From assembly GCA_963664365.1 (NCBI GenBank), contig OY761144.1:2232001-2296000 (forward strand): a DNA stretch of 64,000 nt. The letters are read 5' to 3'. Within the stretch, counting starts at the first letter, position 1. Every line of letters begins with the position of its first letter. The stretch comes from VXRN01 sp963664365 (GTDB lineage: Bacteria; Chloroflexota; Dehalococcoidia; Lucifugimonadales; UBA1123). The notes under the pieces were generated by a model. That model was given only the letters and a program-made list of their open reading frames with translations. It was not told the DNA's origin and searched no databases. Of the stretch, positions 17,045 to 26,500 are shown in pieces. A program made the translations under genes and the position numbers.

Positions 17045-19165
17045 ATGCGTACATCTAATTCACTGCGTTGGCTAGTCCTAGTTGCAGGAGCCGCAATGCT
17101 GTTGGCGGTCGTCACGGCCTGCGCCGGAGAGACCGTCGAGGTCCCCGGCGAGACCGTGGTAGTCGAGAAAGTTGTAACTGAGACCGTTGAGGTGCCCGGC
17201 GAGACCGTCGTGGTCGAGAAAGAGGTTATCAAGACCGTCGAGGTCCCAGGTGAGACCGTCACCAAAGAGGTCGTCAAGGAGGTGATGGTCCCCGGTGAGA
17301 CCGTGGTAGTCGAGAAAGAGGTCGTCAAGACCGTCGAGGTGCCCGGCGAGACCGTCACCGTAGAGGTGGTCAAAGAGGTACAGGTCCCCGGCGAGACCGT
17401 GGTGGTCGAGAAGGAGGTCGTCAAGACCGTCGAGGTCCCCGGCCAGACTGTGGTGGTGGAGAAAGAGGTCGTGAAAGAGGTGCGGGCGGGGTATGTGACG
17501 GACCCCACCACCGGCAAGGTGGTGACCGCGCCGGAGTACGGCGGCACCATCCGACCGATCGTCAACTTCAAGAACGAGGGCATCGATCCCTATTACAGCT
17601 ACACTTCCGGATTCTGGGTTTCGCTGACCAACGAGAAACTGGGGGGAGTGGACTGGGCAGTCGACCGGAGCGTGGTCGGCTTCGACACGCTGTACCTGCC
17701 CAACGTGGTCGTCACCGGGCTGCTGGCCGAGAGCTGGGAGAACCCGGATCCGCTCACCTACGTGTTCAAGATCCGCGACGGCGTGTTCTGGCACGACAAG
17801 GCGCCGGTGAACGGTCGCCAGCTTACGGCGCACGATGTCAAGTTCCACTACGAGCGGATCGTGGGACTCAGCGGTGAGAAGAGCGCGGAAAGCTCCGGAG
17901 AGCTGTACGACGAGCTGTCGGTCGCGTCGATCACGGCTCCCGACGATTTCACCCTGGTAGTCAAACTGAACAAGCCCGATCTCCGAGCCCAGAATGCCCT
18001 CCTCTTGGACTTCGGTGCGTGGATAGTGCCGCCCGAGGTGGTCGAGCAATTCGGCGACGTGCAAGACTGGCGCAACGTGACCGGAACGGGGCCCTATCAG
18101 CTGACCGACGTGGTGGAGGGCAGCTCCTGGACCTACGAAAAGATCGTTGATTACTGGCGCACCGACCCGAAATATCCCGCCAACCGGTTGCCCTACGCGG
18201 ACAAGGTCGAGTACATCATCGTCAACGACCCCGCGGCCATCACCTCACTGATGCGCTCGGGGCAGGCGGACTATATGGGGTTCCCTCTCAACTCGCATCT
18301 GACCAGTGTCGATGCGGCGGTGAGTCTGGAGAAGACCAATCCCGAGCTGGTGATGCATCCGTTTTCCTTTCGCGCGGAAACGGCGTTCAGTTTCAACAAC
18401 CAAAAGCCGCCCTGGAACGACATCCGGGTGCGCCGGGCCCTCAGCATGGCCATAGACCAGGAGTCCATCGCCGAGAACTACATGCAGCGTTGGGGCGATG
18501 CAAGCCCGCAAGGTCCCACTGGCGCCAAGGTGCTCGGGTACGCCGTCCCGTTCGACGAGTGGCCCCAGGAGACCAAGCAGTACTATCGGTTCGACCCCGA
18601 GGCGGCCGAGAATCTGCTGGAGGAGGCCGGCTATCCGCGGGGCGAGGACGGCATTCGCTTCAGCACCGTCTATGAGCACTTCGAATTCTACGACCTCGGC
18701 TACTACCAGATCGCCATGGATTACCTCAGGCAGATCGGCATCGACGTCGAGATCCAGGTAAGAACTCGCGCGGAGTTGGGCGGATTAGTTACGAACCGCA
18801 CCTACCTCGGTCTGCTCTCGAATGTATGGGCCGCCGAGTATCCCGATGGCCTCGCCCCGCTTGCCCAATACTCGTCTAAAAACCTAAACCATTTGAACAT
18901 CCAGGACCCCGTATTCGAAGAGTACTACGAGAACGCGACGGCCGCTACCACGATAGAGGAGCAGCAGGAGTGGGCGCGGAAGGCCAACCTGCGTTTGGCC
19001 GAGCAGCTGGTGGTGATCAGGGGCCCCATAGCACCCCTGTTCGGTGCGACCCAACCATGGTTAAAGGGCTACAACGGAGAAGGCGAGCTCGGCCGCATGA
19101 ACCGTGCTGGCATCTTCCAGTACCTCTGGATCGACCAGGACCTGAAGCGGGAGATGGGCCACTGA
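17045..19165 (+). CDS. ABC transporter substrate-binding lipoprotein, family 5, with long VPGETVVVEKEV repeat stalk
   Basis: A 706-residue solute-binding lipoprotein. The signal peptide ends in the lipobox VVTAC, with the lipidated Cys at about residue 26. Residues about 30-145 are a run of roughly nine units related to VEVPGETVVVEKEVVKT, longer than in the homologue at 7370-9280. The SBP family 5 domain follows from about residue 160, with DPLTYVFKIRDGVFWHDKAP, TGTGPYQLTDV and RVRRALSMAIDQESIAENYM. A strong promoter lies upstream, and hairpins separate it from the permease genes. This is the usual arrangement for making more binding protein than permease. Ligand unknown. Confidence 0.93.
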   Translation: MRTSNSLRWLVLVAGAAMLLAVVTACAGETVEVPGETVVVEKVVTETVEVPGETVVVEKEVIKTVEVPGETVTKEVVKEVMVPGETVVVEKEVVKTVEVPGETVTVEVVKEVQVPGETVVVEKEVVKTVEVPGQTVVVEKEVVKEVRAGYVTDPTTGKVVTAPEYGGTIRPIVNFKNEGIDPYYSYTSGFWVSLTNEKLGGVDWAVDRSVVGFDTLYLPNVVVTGLLAESWENPDPLTYVFKIRDGVFWHDKAPVNGRQLTAHDVKFHYERIVGLSGEKSAESSGELYDELSVASITAPDDFTLVVKLNKPDLRAQNALLLDFGAWIVPPEVVEQFGDVQDWRNVTGTGPYQLTDVVEGSSWTYEKIVDYWRTDPKYPANRLPYADKVEYIIVNDPAAITSLMRSGQADYMGFPLNSHLTSVDAAVSLEKTNPELVMHPFSFRAETAFSFNNQKPPWNDIRVRRALSMAIDQESIAENYMQRWGDASPQGPTGAKVLGYAVPFDEWPQETKQYYRFDPEAAENLLEEAGYPRGEDGIRFSTVYEHFEFYDLGYYQIAMDYLRQIGIDVEIQVRTRAELGGLVTNRTYLGLLSNVWAAEYPDGLAPLAQYSSKNLNHLNIQDPVFEEYYENATAATTIEEQQEWARKANLRLAEQLVVIRGPIAPLFGATQPWLKGYNGEGELGRMNRAGIFQYLWIDQDLKREMGH

Positions 19166-19173
19166 GATGAATC

Positions 19174-19260
19174 GTCCGGTGGGCTGCGCGACGCAGCCCT
19201 CCGGACAGCCTACTATGACCTCCCGGTCCCCGCGCCTTCCGGCGCCGTAGGCCGGGAGGT
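19174..19260 (+). promoter_or_regulatory. Two stacked hairpins between binding-protein and permease genes
   Basis: The first hairpin, 19174-19206, pairs GTCCGG and GGGCTGCG with their complements around CGA, with one T-T mismatch. The second, 19218-19260, pairs ACCTCCCGG with CCGGGAGGT around an inner GCGCC/GGCGC hairpin. There is no U-run after the first. They probably stabilise the upstream message or cause partial termination. Confidence 0.55.
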
Positions 19261-19278
19261 TTCTCCGACGGAGATAAG

Positions 19279-20244
19279 ATGAGATCGTACATCATCCGGC
19301 GGGTCCTGCTGCTGATTCCGACCTTTTTTCTGGTCACCATTCTGGTGTTCCTCTCGGTGCGGTTCATACCGGGCGATGCCATCGACGTCCTCCTGTACAG
19401 GATGGTCACGACGGCAGGTGGCGGCACCGCCATCGACCGCGAGAAGCTCGAACGCCGGCTGGGACTGGACGTGCCGGCGTATGTGCAGTACACACGCTGG
19501 ATGGGCGGCATCCTGCTGCATGGCGATCTCGGCAAGCCCCTGCTGCAGTCGGGAACCGTAGGAGGGCTGATCACCGGCCGGTTACTGGTCACCATCGAGC
19601 TGGGTCTGGTGTCGATCCTCATCGGTCTGCTGATCGGAGTGCCCATCGGGATTTACTCTGCCATCAAGCAAAACACCCTGGGCGACTACGTGGGCCGCTC
19701 CTTCGCCATCTTCGGACTGGCCACCCCCAACTTCTGGCTGGCCACGCTCATCCTCGTCTTTCCGGCGATCTGGTGGGGCTGGTCTCCGCCGCTGCGGCTC
19801 ACCCGCATTGGCGACGACCCCCTCGCCCACCTCAGTATGTTCATCGTACCGGGTTTGATCCTGGGGACCTATCTGGCGGCAGGCACGATGCGTATGACGC
19901 GCACCATGATGCTGGAGGTGCTCAGGCAGGACTACATCCGCACCGCCAGGGCCAAGGGACTCAAAGAACGCCTGGTCATCCTGCGGCACGCCATCAAAAA
20001 TGCACTCATCCCGGTGGTGACGTTGGTCGGCCTGCAGATACCGATCCTCGTCGGCGGCTCAGTGATCATGGAGCAGATGTTTGCCATACCGGGCCTGGGA
20101 CGGCTGATGATCGATGCGCTTTTCGACCGGGACTACCCGCTGATCTCCGGGATCAACCTGTTCTTTGCCTCCGTGGTCATGACGACCAACCTGTTCATCG
20201 ACCTCCTCTACTCCTACCTTGATCCACGCATCCAGTACAAGTGA
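19279..20244 (+). CDS. ABC transporter permease, DppB/OppB family
   Basis: Permease of the second importer, 321 residues. The N-terminus RRVLLLIPTFFLVTILVFL and VRFIPGDAIDVLL match the family. The EAA-like loop is DYIRTARAKGLKERLVILRHAIKNALIPVVT, and the end DLLYSYLDPRIQYK is typical. A ribosome site GGAGATAAG is close to the ATG. The next permease starts 12 bases after its stop. Confidence 0.94.
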   Translation: MRSYIIRRVLLLIPTFFLVTILVFLSVRFIPGDAIDVLLYRMVTTAGGGTAIDREKLERRLGLDVPAYVQYTRWMGGILLHGDLGKPLLQSGTVGGLITGRLLVTIELGLVSILIGLLIGVPIGIYSAIKQNTLGDYVGRSFAIFGLATPNFWLATLILVFPAIWWGWSPPLRLTRIGDDPLAHLSMFIVPGLILGTYLAAGTMRMTRTMMLEVLRQDYIRTARAKGLKERLVILRHAIKNALIPVVTLVGLQIPILVGGSVIMEQMFAIPGLGRLMIDALFDRDYPLISGINLFFASVVMTTNLFIDLLYSYLDPRIQYK

Positions 20245-20256
20245 GGGGGGCAACCT

Positions 20257-21141
20257 ATGAGTGAAGTGATACAATCCCAGACGAAATCGCAGCCTTTTCG
20301 GGACTTCATGCGCCGCTTGGTCAAGGAGCAGCCGATCGGTGCGGTGAGCATGGTGTTCATGGTGCTGCTCTGCCTGGTCGCCCTCTTTGCCGATGTCCTC
20401 TCGCCGTATCACTACCTGGACATGACGATGATCGACAGGTTGAAAGGCCCGTCGCGCGTCCACCTGCTGGGTACCGACCACATCGGCCGCGATGTGCTGA
20501 CCCGACTGCTGTACGGCGCGCAGGTCTCGATTGGCGTGGGCTTTGCCGCCACCACCTTGAGTGTGCTGGTGTCCTTGCTCATTGGCGGAGTGGCAGGATT
20601 TGTGGGAGGCAAGTTCGACCTGACGGTCCAGCGCTTCGTAGACGCCTGGATGGCCTTTCCCGGTCTGCTCCTGTTGTTAACCATAATGTCCATAGCGGGG
20701 CAGGGTGTGTTGCAGATGATACTGATCCTGGGGATATCAGGAGGCATCGGCGGCTCAAGAGTAGTCAGAGGCGCCGTGATCGGCATTAAAGAGAATGATT
20801 ACTTTCTGGCGGCGCGGGCAATTGGCAGCACCACCACCGCAACACTGATGCGGCATGTCCTGCCCAATATTATGCCTGTCGTCATCGTCATCTTCTCGAT
20901 CACCATCGGCGGGGTGATCATGGCCGAGGCTTCGCTCAGCTTTCTCGGCTTCGGGCTGCCCCCTGAAGTGCCAAGTTGGGGATCGATGCTCAGCCGGGAG
21001 GGCCGCCAGTACATGGAGATGGCACCGCGACTGGCAATGTGGCCCGGCGTCTGCCTGACGGCGGTGGTTTTCAGTCTAAACATGTTCGGCGACGCCATGC
21101 GGGACCTCCTCGACCCCAGGCTCAGGGGCAGCGAATCGTAG
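20257..21141 (+). CDS. ABC transporter permease, DppC/OppC family
   Basis: Partner permease, 294 residues. HLLGTDHIGRDVLTRLLYGAQ and the late LSFLGFGLPPEVPSWGSML are diagnostic. The EAA loop lies near YFLAARAIGSTTTATLMRHVLPN, and the protein ends in RDLLDPRLRGSES. As in the first importer, no ATPase gene accompanies it. A palindromic repeat follows directly. Confidence 0.94.
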   Translation: MSEVIQSQTKSQPFRDFMRRLVKEQPIGAVSMVFMVLLCLVALFADVLSPYHYLDMTMIDRLKGPSRVHLLGTDHIGRDVLTRLLYGAQVSIGVGFAATTLSVLVSLLIGGVAGFVGGKFDLTVQRFVDAWMAFPGLLLLLTIMSIAGQGVLQMILILGISGGIGGSRVVRGAVIGIKENDYFLAARAIGSTTTATLMRHVLPNIMPVVIVIFSITIGGVIMAEASLSFLGFGLPPEVPSWGSMLSREGRQYMEMAPRLAMWPGVCLTAVVFSLNMFGDAMRDLLDPRLRGSES

Positions 21142-21146
21142 ATCCT

Positions 21147-21168
21147 GCCCCGTATCACGATACGGGGC
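21147..21168. repeat. Dispersed palindrome, copy 2
   Basis: GCCCCGTATC pairs perfectly with GATACGGGGC around AC. The preceding bases GCGAATCGTAGA are shared with the copy near 16759. It may also act as a terminator for the importer operon, but no U-run follows. Confidence 0.55.
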
Positions 21169-21242
21169 CGAAAGTCTCCGTCTTCCAAGTCTGATAGACT
21201 TCATAGCGCATAAGCCACAAGAAGCTAAGGACGGTTGACAAC

Positions 21243-21434
21243 ATGGCAGACCTGCGCTTTGGCGCCTTCCTGGCGCCGCACCACCCTATTGGTGAACACC
21301 CTACCCTCCAGATACAGAGCGACCTCAAGCTAGCCAAGCGTCTCGACCGGCTAGGATACGACGAGTTCTGGGTCGGCGAGGCCAAGACCCCCTTTTTCCA
21401 GGACTCCTGCGCTACAACGTCTGCTTTCTCATGA
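21243..21434 (+). pseudogene. N-terminal remnant of an LLM flavin-dependent oxidoreductase
   Basis: The 63-codon frame begins with LRFGAFLAPHHPIGEHP, a leucine-rich helix, then LDRLGYDEFWVGE. This is the first strand-helix-strand of limonene-monooxygenase-like LLM enzymes. After about 50 residues the similarity stops at TPFFQD and the frame closes, where a family member should continue for 300 residues. About 90 more bases before asd stay open in another frame and read protein-like (EEPEAPSVNPLDANPLEL), perhaps the C-terminal end of the same gene after a large deletion. It sits after the permeases, as the intact LLM gene does in the first importer operon. Confidence 0.7.
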
Positions 21435-21542
21435 AGAGCCCGAGGCGCCTTCGGTGAATCCTCTGGACGCCAATCCGCTGGAACTGACCATCCCCCAGGC
21501 GTTACCATGCCAGATGACATCTTGCCCAGTTGGAGGAATGAA

Positions 21543-22562
21543 TTGCAGGAGTGCAGCATTGCGGTGATCGGCGCTACCGGAGCGGTGGGACAGGTCTTCC
21601 TCAGCATCTTGGAGGAGCGCGACTTCCCATTGAAATCCCTGCGCCTCTGCGCGTCCGAGCGTTCGGTCGGCAAGAAGATCGTGGTGCGCGGCGAGGAGCA
21701 CAGCGTGGAGATGGCAACTCCGGAGCTTCTGAGCGAGGTTGACTTCGCTTTCATCTCCGCATCGAGCGCGGTAAGCCGAGAGATGGCCCCGCTTGCCGCC
21801 GAGGTCGGCGCGGTCGCCATAGACGACAGTTCGGCCTTCAGAATGGAGCCGCACGTCCCGTTGGTGGTGCCGGAGGTCAACGGCGATGACCTGGACCAGC
21901 ATAAGGGCATAGTCTCGATACCGAACTGCACGACCACCCCGTTGGTAATGGCGCTGAAGCCTCTCCATAAGCAAAATCAGGTCAAGCGCGTGGTCGCGGC
22001 GACGTACCAGTCGGTCACCGGAACCGGCGCCGCGGCGGCCCAAGAACTCAGGGACCAGTCTCGCGTCGTCTTGGACGGCGGACAGGCATCGGCGGAGGTG
22101 TATCCGCATCAGATCGCCTTCAGCGTCCTGCCGCACGTCGAGCCGTTCTGGGACAACGGCTACACCAACGAAGAGATGAAGATGCAGAACGAGGCGAGGA
22201 AGATCATGCACGCCCCGGATCTGAGGGTCTCCTCGACCTGCGTTCGTGTGCCCGTGGTCGTCAGCCACAGCGAGGCGGTGAACGTCGAATTCGCGGAGGC
22301 CATCAGCCCGGGCGAGGTGCGTGAGATACTCGCCGGCGCGCCCGGCGTCCGGGTGGTGGACGATCCCCAATCAAACGTGTATCCTATGCCAATCCAGGCC
22401 GAGGGTCAGGATGACGTACTCGTAGGACGAATACGCTCCGACCTCGCTTTGGACAACGGCATCGCGATGTGGCTGTCGTGCGACAACCTCAGAAAGGGGG
22501 CCGCGCTGAACGCCATCCAGATTGCCGAGGAGATGCTGGAAAGAGACCTGCTTCCCAAGTAA
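21543..22562 (+). CDS. asd: Aspartate-semialdehyde dehydrogenase
   Basis: Reduces aspartyl phosphate to aspartate semialdehyde, the branch-point to lysine, threonine and methionine. The NADP-binding loop IAVIGATGAVGQVF is at the N-terminus, the active-site cysteine lies in SIPNCTTTPLVMAL near residue 130, and the protein is 339 residues from the chosen start. I chose TTG 21543 because GGAGG lies six bases before it and the fold starts at once; an in-frame ATG at 21507 would add 12 residues. dapA follows after 32 bases, so the two form a lysine/diaminopimelate unit. Confidence 0.94.
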   Translation: MQECSIAVIGATGAVGQVFLSILEERDFPLKSLRLCASERSVGKKIVVRGEEHSVEMATPELLSEVDFAFISASSAVSREMAPLAAEVGAVAIDDSSAFRMEPHVPLVVPEVNGDDLDQHKGIVSIPNCTTTPLVMALKPLHKQNQVKRVVAATYQSVTGTGAAAAQELRDQSRVVLDGGQASAEVYPHQIAFSVLPHVEPFWDNGYTNEEMKMQNEARKIMHAPDLRVSSTCVRVPVVVSHSEAVNVEFAEAISPGEVREILAGAPGVRVVDDPQSNVYPMPIQAEGQDDVLVGRIRSDLALDNGIAMWLSCDNLRKGAALNAIQIAEEMLERDLLPK

Positions 22563-22594
22563 ACGACGGCGCACCGCCGGCACAGGAGGTTGAA

Positions 22595-23497
22595 ATGGCT
22601 GAGATCGGACGGCTCCTGACCGCAATGGTAACTCCCTTCGACGAGGAGGGGGAGATCGACTACGGCAAGGCTCGCAAGTTAGCCCGCGCGCTCCTGAACT
22701 CAGGCTCAGACGGGCTGGTGATCGGTGGAACGACGGGCGAGTCGCCGTCCATGAGCGACGACGAGAAGGTCCGGCTGTTCGCCGAGGTCAAGGAGGAGGT
22801 CGGAGAAGAGGCGGCGGTAATCGCTGGCTCGACTGACAACAACCACCGCAAGTCGGTGGAGTTGTCGGTAGAGGCGGAGAAGGTCGGCGCGGACGGACTT
22901 CTGCTGACGGTTCCGGCGTACAACAAGCCGACGCAAGAGGGCCTGTACCAGCACTTCAAGGCGATAGCGGCCGCGACTTCCCTGCCGGGCATCCTCTATA
23001 ACGTGCCATCCAGGACTTCGCTCAACATGGACGACTCCACGACGCTCAGGCTTGCGGAGATAGACAACATCGTCGGCGTGAAAGAGGCGTCGAGCGATCC
23101 GGTCCAGATAACGCGGATCATCGACGGCGCGCCGGACGGCTTCAGGGTCTGGTCGGGCAACGACGACGAGACGTTCTCCATCATGTGTACAGGCGGCTAC
23201 GGGATTGTAAGCGTCGCGTCCCACATAGTCGGCGAGCAGATCAAAGCCATGATGGGGATGATACTCGAGGGCAACATCGAGAGCGCCGCCGCCGAGCACC
23301 GGAGACTGCTGCCCCTGTTCAAAGCGATATTCTGGGTCACGAACCCGATTCCGATCAAGTACGCCGTGAACCGCGCGGGGTTCGACATCGGCAAGCCCAG
23401 ACTCCCGCTCTGGGAAGCCGACGAGGACTTCACGAGCAAGTTCGACCCGCTAATGGACGAGTACGACATCGATTTGCCGGCGGACGGGGGTAGATAG
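22595..23497 (+). CDS. dapA: 4-hydroxy-tetrahydrodipicolinate synthase
   Basis: Condenses pyruvate with aspartate semialdehyde in diaminopimelate synthesis. It has 300 residues. GGTTGESPSMSDDE near residues 47-60, the tyrosine of LYNVPSRT near 135 and the Schiff-base lysine in VGVKEASSD near 163 are all present. The start is ATG 22595, five bases after AGGAGG, and fits the family N-terminus (TAMVTPF). A longer open frame upstream runs into asd and is not needed. Related N-acetylneuraminate lyases share the fold, but pairing with asd supports DapA. Confidence 0.95.
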   Translation: MAEIGRLLTAMVTPFDEEGEIDYGKARKLARALLNSGSDGLVIGGTTGESPSMSDDEKVRLFAEVKEEVGEEAAVIAGSTDNNHRKSVELSVEAEKVGADGLLLTVPAYNKPTQEGLYQHFKAIAAATSLPGILYNVPSRTSLNMDDSTTLRLAEIDNIVGVKEASSDPVQITRIIDGAPDGFRVWSGNDDETFSIMCTGGYGIVSVASHIVGEQIKAMMGMILEGNIESAAAEHRRLLPLFKAIFWVTNPIPIKYAVNRAGFDIGKPRLPLWEADEDFTSKFDPLMDEYDIDLPADGGR

Positions 23498-23531
23498 TAC
23501 AACTGGGGTCAAAGGGTACGGGGTTTGTATT

Positions 23532-26500
23532 ATGAACTGCGATTCCTCTGTACTTCAATGTCTAAGACGGCATGTCACCAGGCTTGCGGCCATCGCCCTG
23601 CTGGCCTTCGTATCTGCGGCGTTGCTTTCCGCATGTGGTGACGAGCCGCAGCCGACGCCGGACGCATCCCTAGCCCGTGTGCCCGAATCCACGAGCGTTC
23701 CCACTCCAGAACCAACACCTACCCACACAGCAACATATACTCCCATACCAACTCCGACGCAGACGCCAACACCCGCGCCCACCAACACACCTACTCCCCA
23801 ACCGACGCCTACCCCTGCGCCAACATATACTCCCATCCCAACCCCAACGCAGGCGCCAACAGTCACGCCCACTATCACACCCACTCCCCAACCGACACCC
23901 ACCGCCACACCAACCTACACTCCCATCCCAACCCCAACGCAGGCGCCAACAGTCACGCCCACTATCACACCCACTCCCCAACCGACACCTACCGCTACGG
24001 CAACACATACTCCTGTCCCAACCCCAACGCAGGAGCCAACACCTACGCCCACCAACACAGCCACTCCCCAACCGACGCCTACTCCTACGGCAACTGCTAC
24101 CAACACGCCTACTCCGACTCCTATACCGACAGTGGAACTTACCCTAGACGCTGAGGCCTCCGTAGGCGGTTACTGGTCGGACGGCACGGCCAATGTCGAG
24201 ATTACCGCGACACTGCACAACGAGGGCGATCTTGGACTGGACGAAGCCGTGCGCCTGACTGTTGCATGCCGCCACGACAGCACTGTCGTCAATAGTTGCG
24301 ATCAAGAGACGAGCGTTTCACTTCCCGACGGATTCGGGCCGGTGACCGAAACTCTGACCATGCGGTCCCCAGCCGGCAAGGTCGGATTCGAGATCGACTT
24401 TGGCGGTGAGAAATTTCAGATCTTGCCGGTAGATGTACCGAAACGGATCGTCGGTGTGAATAGGGACGTATGGGAGTGCTTCAGCGATACGTCCAAGGTG
24501 AACACTATCAGGTGGGATGAGGGGGTGGGTTGCGCGGCATGGATGCATGAGACCGTCCGGAAATGGGGTAAGGAATCGCCGGTGAAGGTGTGGCTCAACG
24601 GGCCTGATGGTTTTGCCGCAGAATTCAAGGACGTACTCACTGATCTGTCGCCCATAGTAAACCTGCGGTTCGAGTGGGTCGACGCCGAACGCGACGCTGA
24701 GATTTCCGCCTACATTGGCCTTACCTTATCTGAAGTCCAATCCATAGGACTGGAGTGTTACAGCATCGAGTCCTTGGGCTGCGTCAACTCAAGAGCCAAT
24801 TCGCGGTCAGGCGAAGTACTTGGCGACGAAGTCATCGTATACAACCTGTGGCCCGATAAGGGAGTGGACTTCGGTGACTTTGACGAATGGCATAGGTCTT
24901 GGTTCAAGTCGGCGATGCTTCATGAGGCGATTCACCTTTTCACTCGAATGCTTCACCGGACGGAAACTCTCAGCATAATGAATCGCGAGGTGCATCGCAG
25001 GTCAGAGTTGACACCCATGGACGAGGCACTTCTAAAACTGCATGGACACGTGATGGTGAAGCCAGGGATGACTATGGCCGAGATCGAGCGCCTAATCGTG
25101 TTCAACGATGAGTTGGTGGACCCCCAGCCGCTAGATCCCCGATTTCAGGCATGGGCACTCGTGCTGAACGCGTACAGGTATCTCCGAGATGCAACCTCCG
25201 CAGGCTTCAAGATCAGGTCTTCATTTCCGGGCTGCTCAGAAGAATTCGGGTGGGCCAACTACGAGGTCGGCAACCTGACGAGTAACCATCCCTACTTCAG
25301 TTGGGTAAGAATCGACAACGGTGATGACCACTTTTACGTACTCCAACCGAATTCAGATGAGTTCGAGTACTGGCGTCAGGCGCAGTCCGAATGGGGACAA
25401 GTCAGTCCCAGCGTTTTCTCAGATGCCATACCCGGTTGGCGCGGCGATCTGTCGGATCCGCATCACATGCTGGAGAGCATTCTATACTACGCCGATTGGG
25501 ACAACGCCGAGGTTGCTATCGATTCGATCGGGAGGGCGACGCTCAGATTCTATTTAGACATGACTAACGGGGATAGTCGTTCTCCCGCAGAAAGTGTCGA
25601 GGTCGTTGTTGTCATTGATGAGGGAACCTACGAACTGCTCGGGTACAACATGGACTGGAAACTGGACGACGGCGGTTGCGACACGTATCAGATCGAAGCA
25701 AGAGACGCCCAACTCGACATCGACTTTACGTTCCCCGACACAGTACGTTTGGGTTCAGACCTCATCGACAATTGTGAGGTCGAGTCGCTTGGCTCTCTTC
25801 CAGGGAGCCTTAAGCGTCAGGGAAGATGGGCTAGGGAATGCAGGGCGGACCGCAACGCCGACGGATACGCTCGTCCATTCCAGTTCTCGCTGGATAGCTG
25901 GTCGTTCGTGCGTCTTGAGCTAAGATCCATTACCAGGAGATCCATTAATATAAACCTGCTCAAGGACGAAGGCTCCGGTGATTCTTCAATAGTGGACCCA
26001 AGCGCCTCTGGCCACTACTTTCTTGAGCATGCCGAACCAGGCACTCAGAAGAGTTGGTCGCATGTCCCACTTGCTCCCGGAAGCTACACCGTTGAGACCG
26101 TCATCGATGATCGCGTGTCGCCTGGAGATTTCACTCTCAGAATCTACACGCAACCGACACCTCCTCCACCCTACAGATTCAAGTCAGTTAGCACGGGTGA
26201 TTGGCGGACATGCGGCCTGCTGCTAGATGGCACTCCGCTGTGCTGGGGTGGCGCTAACGCGCCTGGTGAGGGAGCAGAGACTCCTAGTGGGAAATTCACC
26301 GCGATCAGCACCAGTAACCATACATGCGCGATTCGTGAGGATGGCACACCTATCTGCTGGGACTTCGAAAAAGAGGGCGCGCACACCTGCGAACCTAGGG
26401 AAGACGGTTCCATCTTCTGCAAGAAAGACGCCCAACCTCCACCCGCATCTCCTCATGTCTCTACTGAAGATGATACAGCCCTCGCCTCCGTTACCATAGG

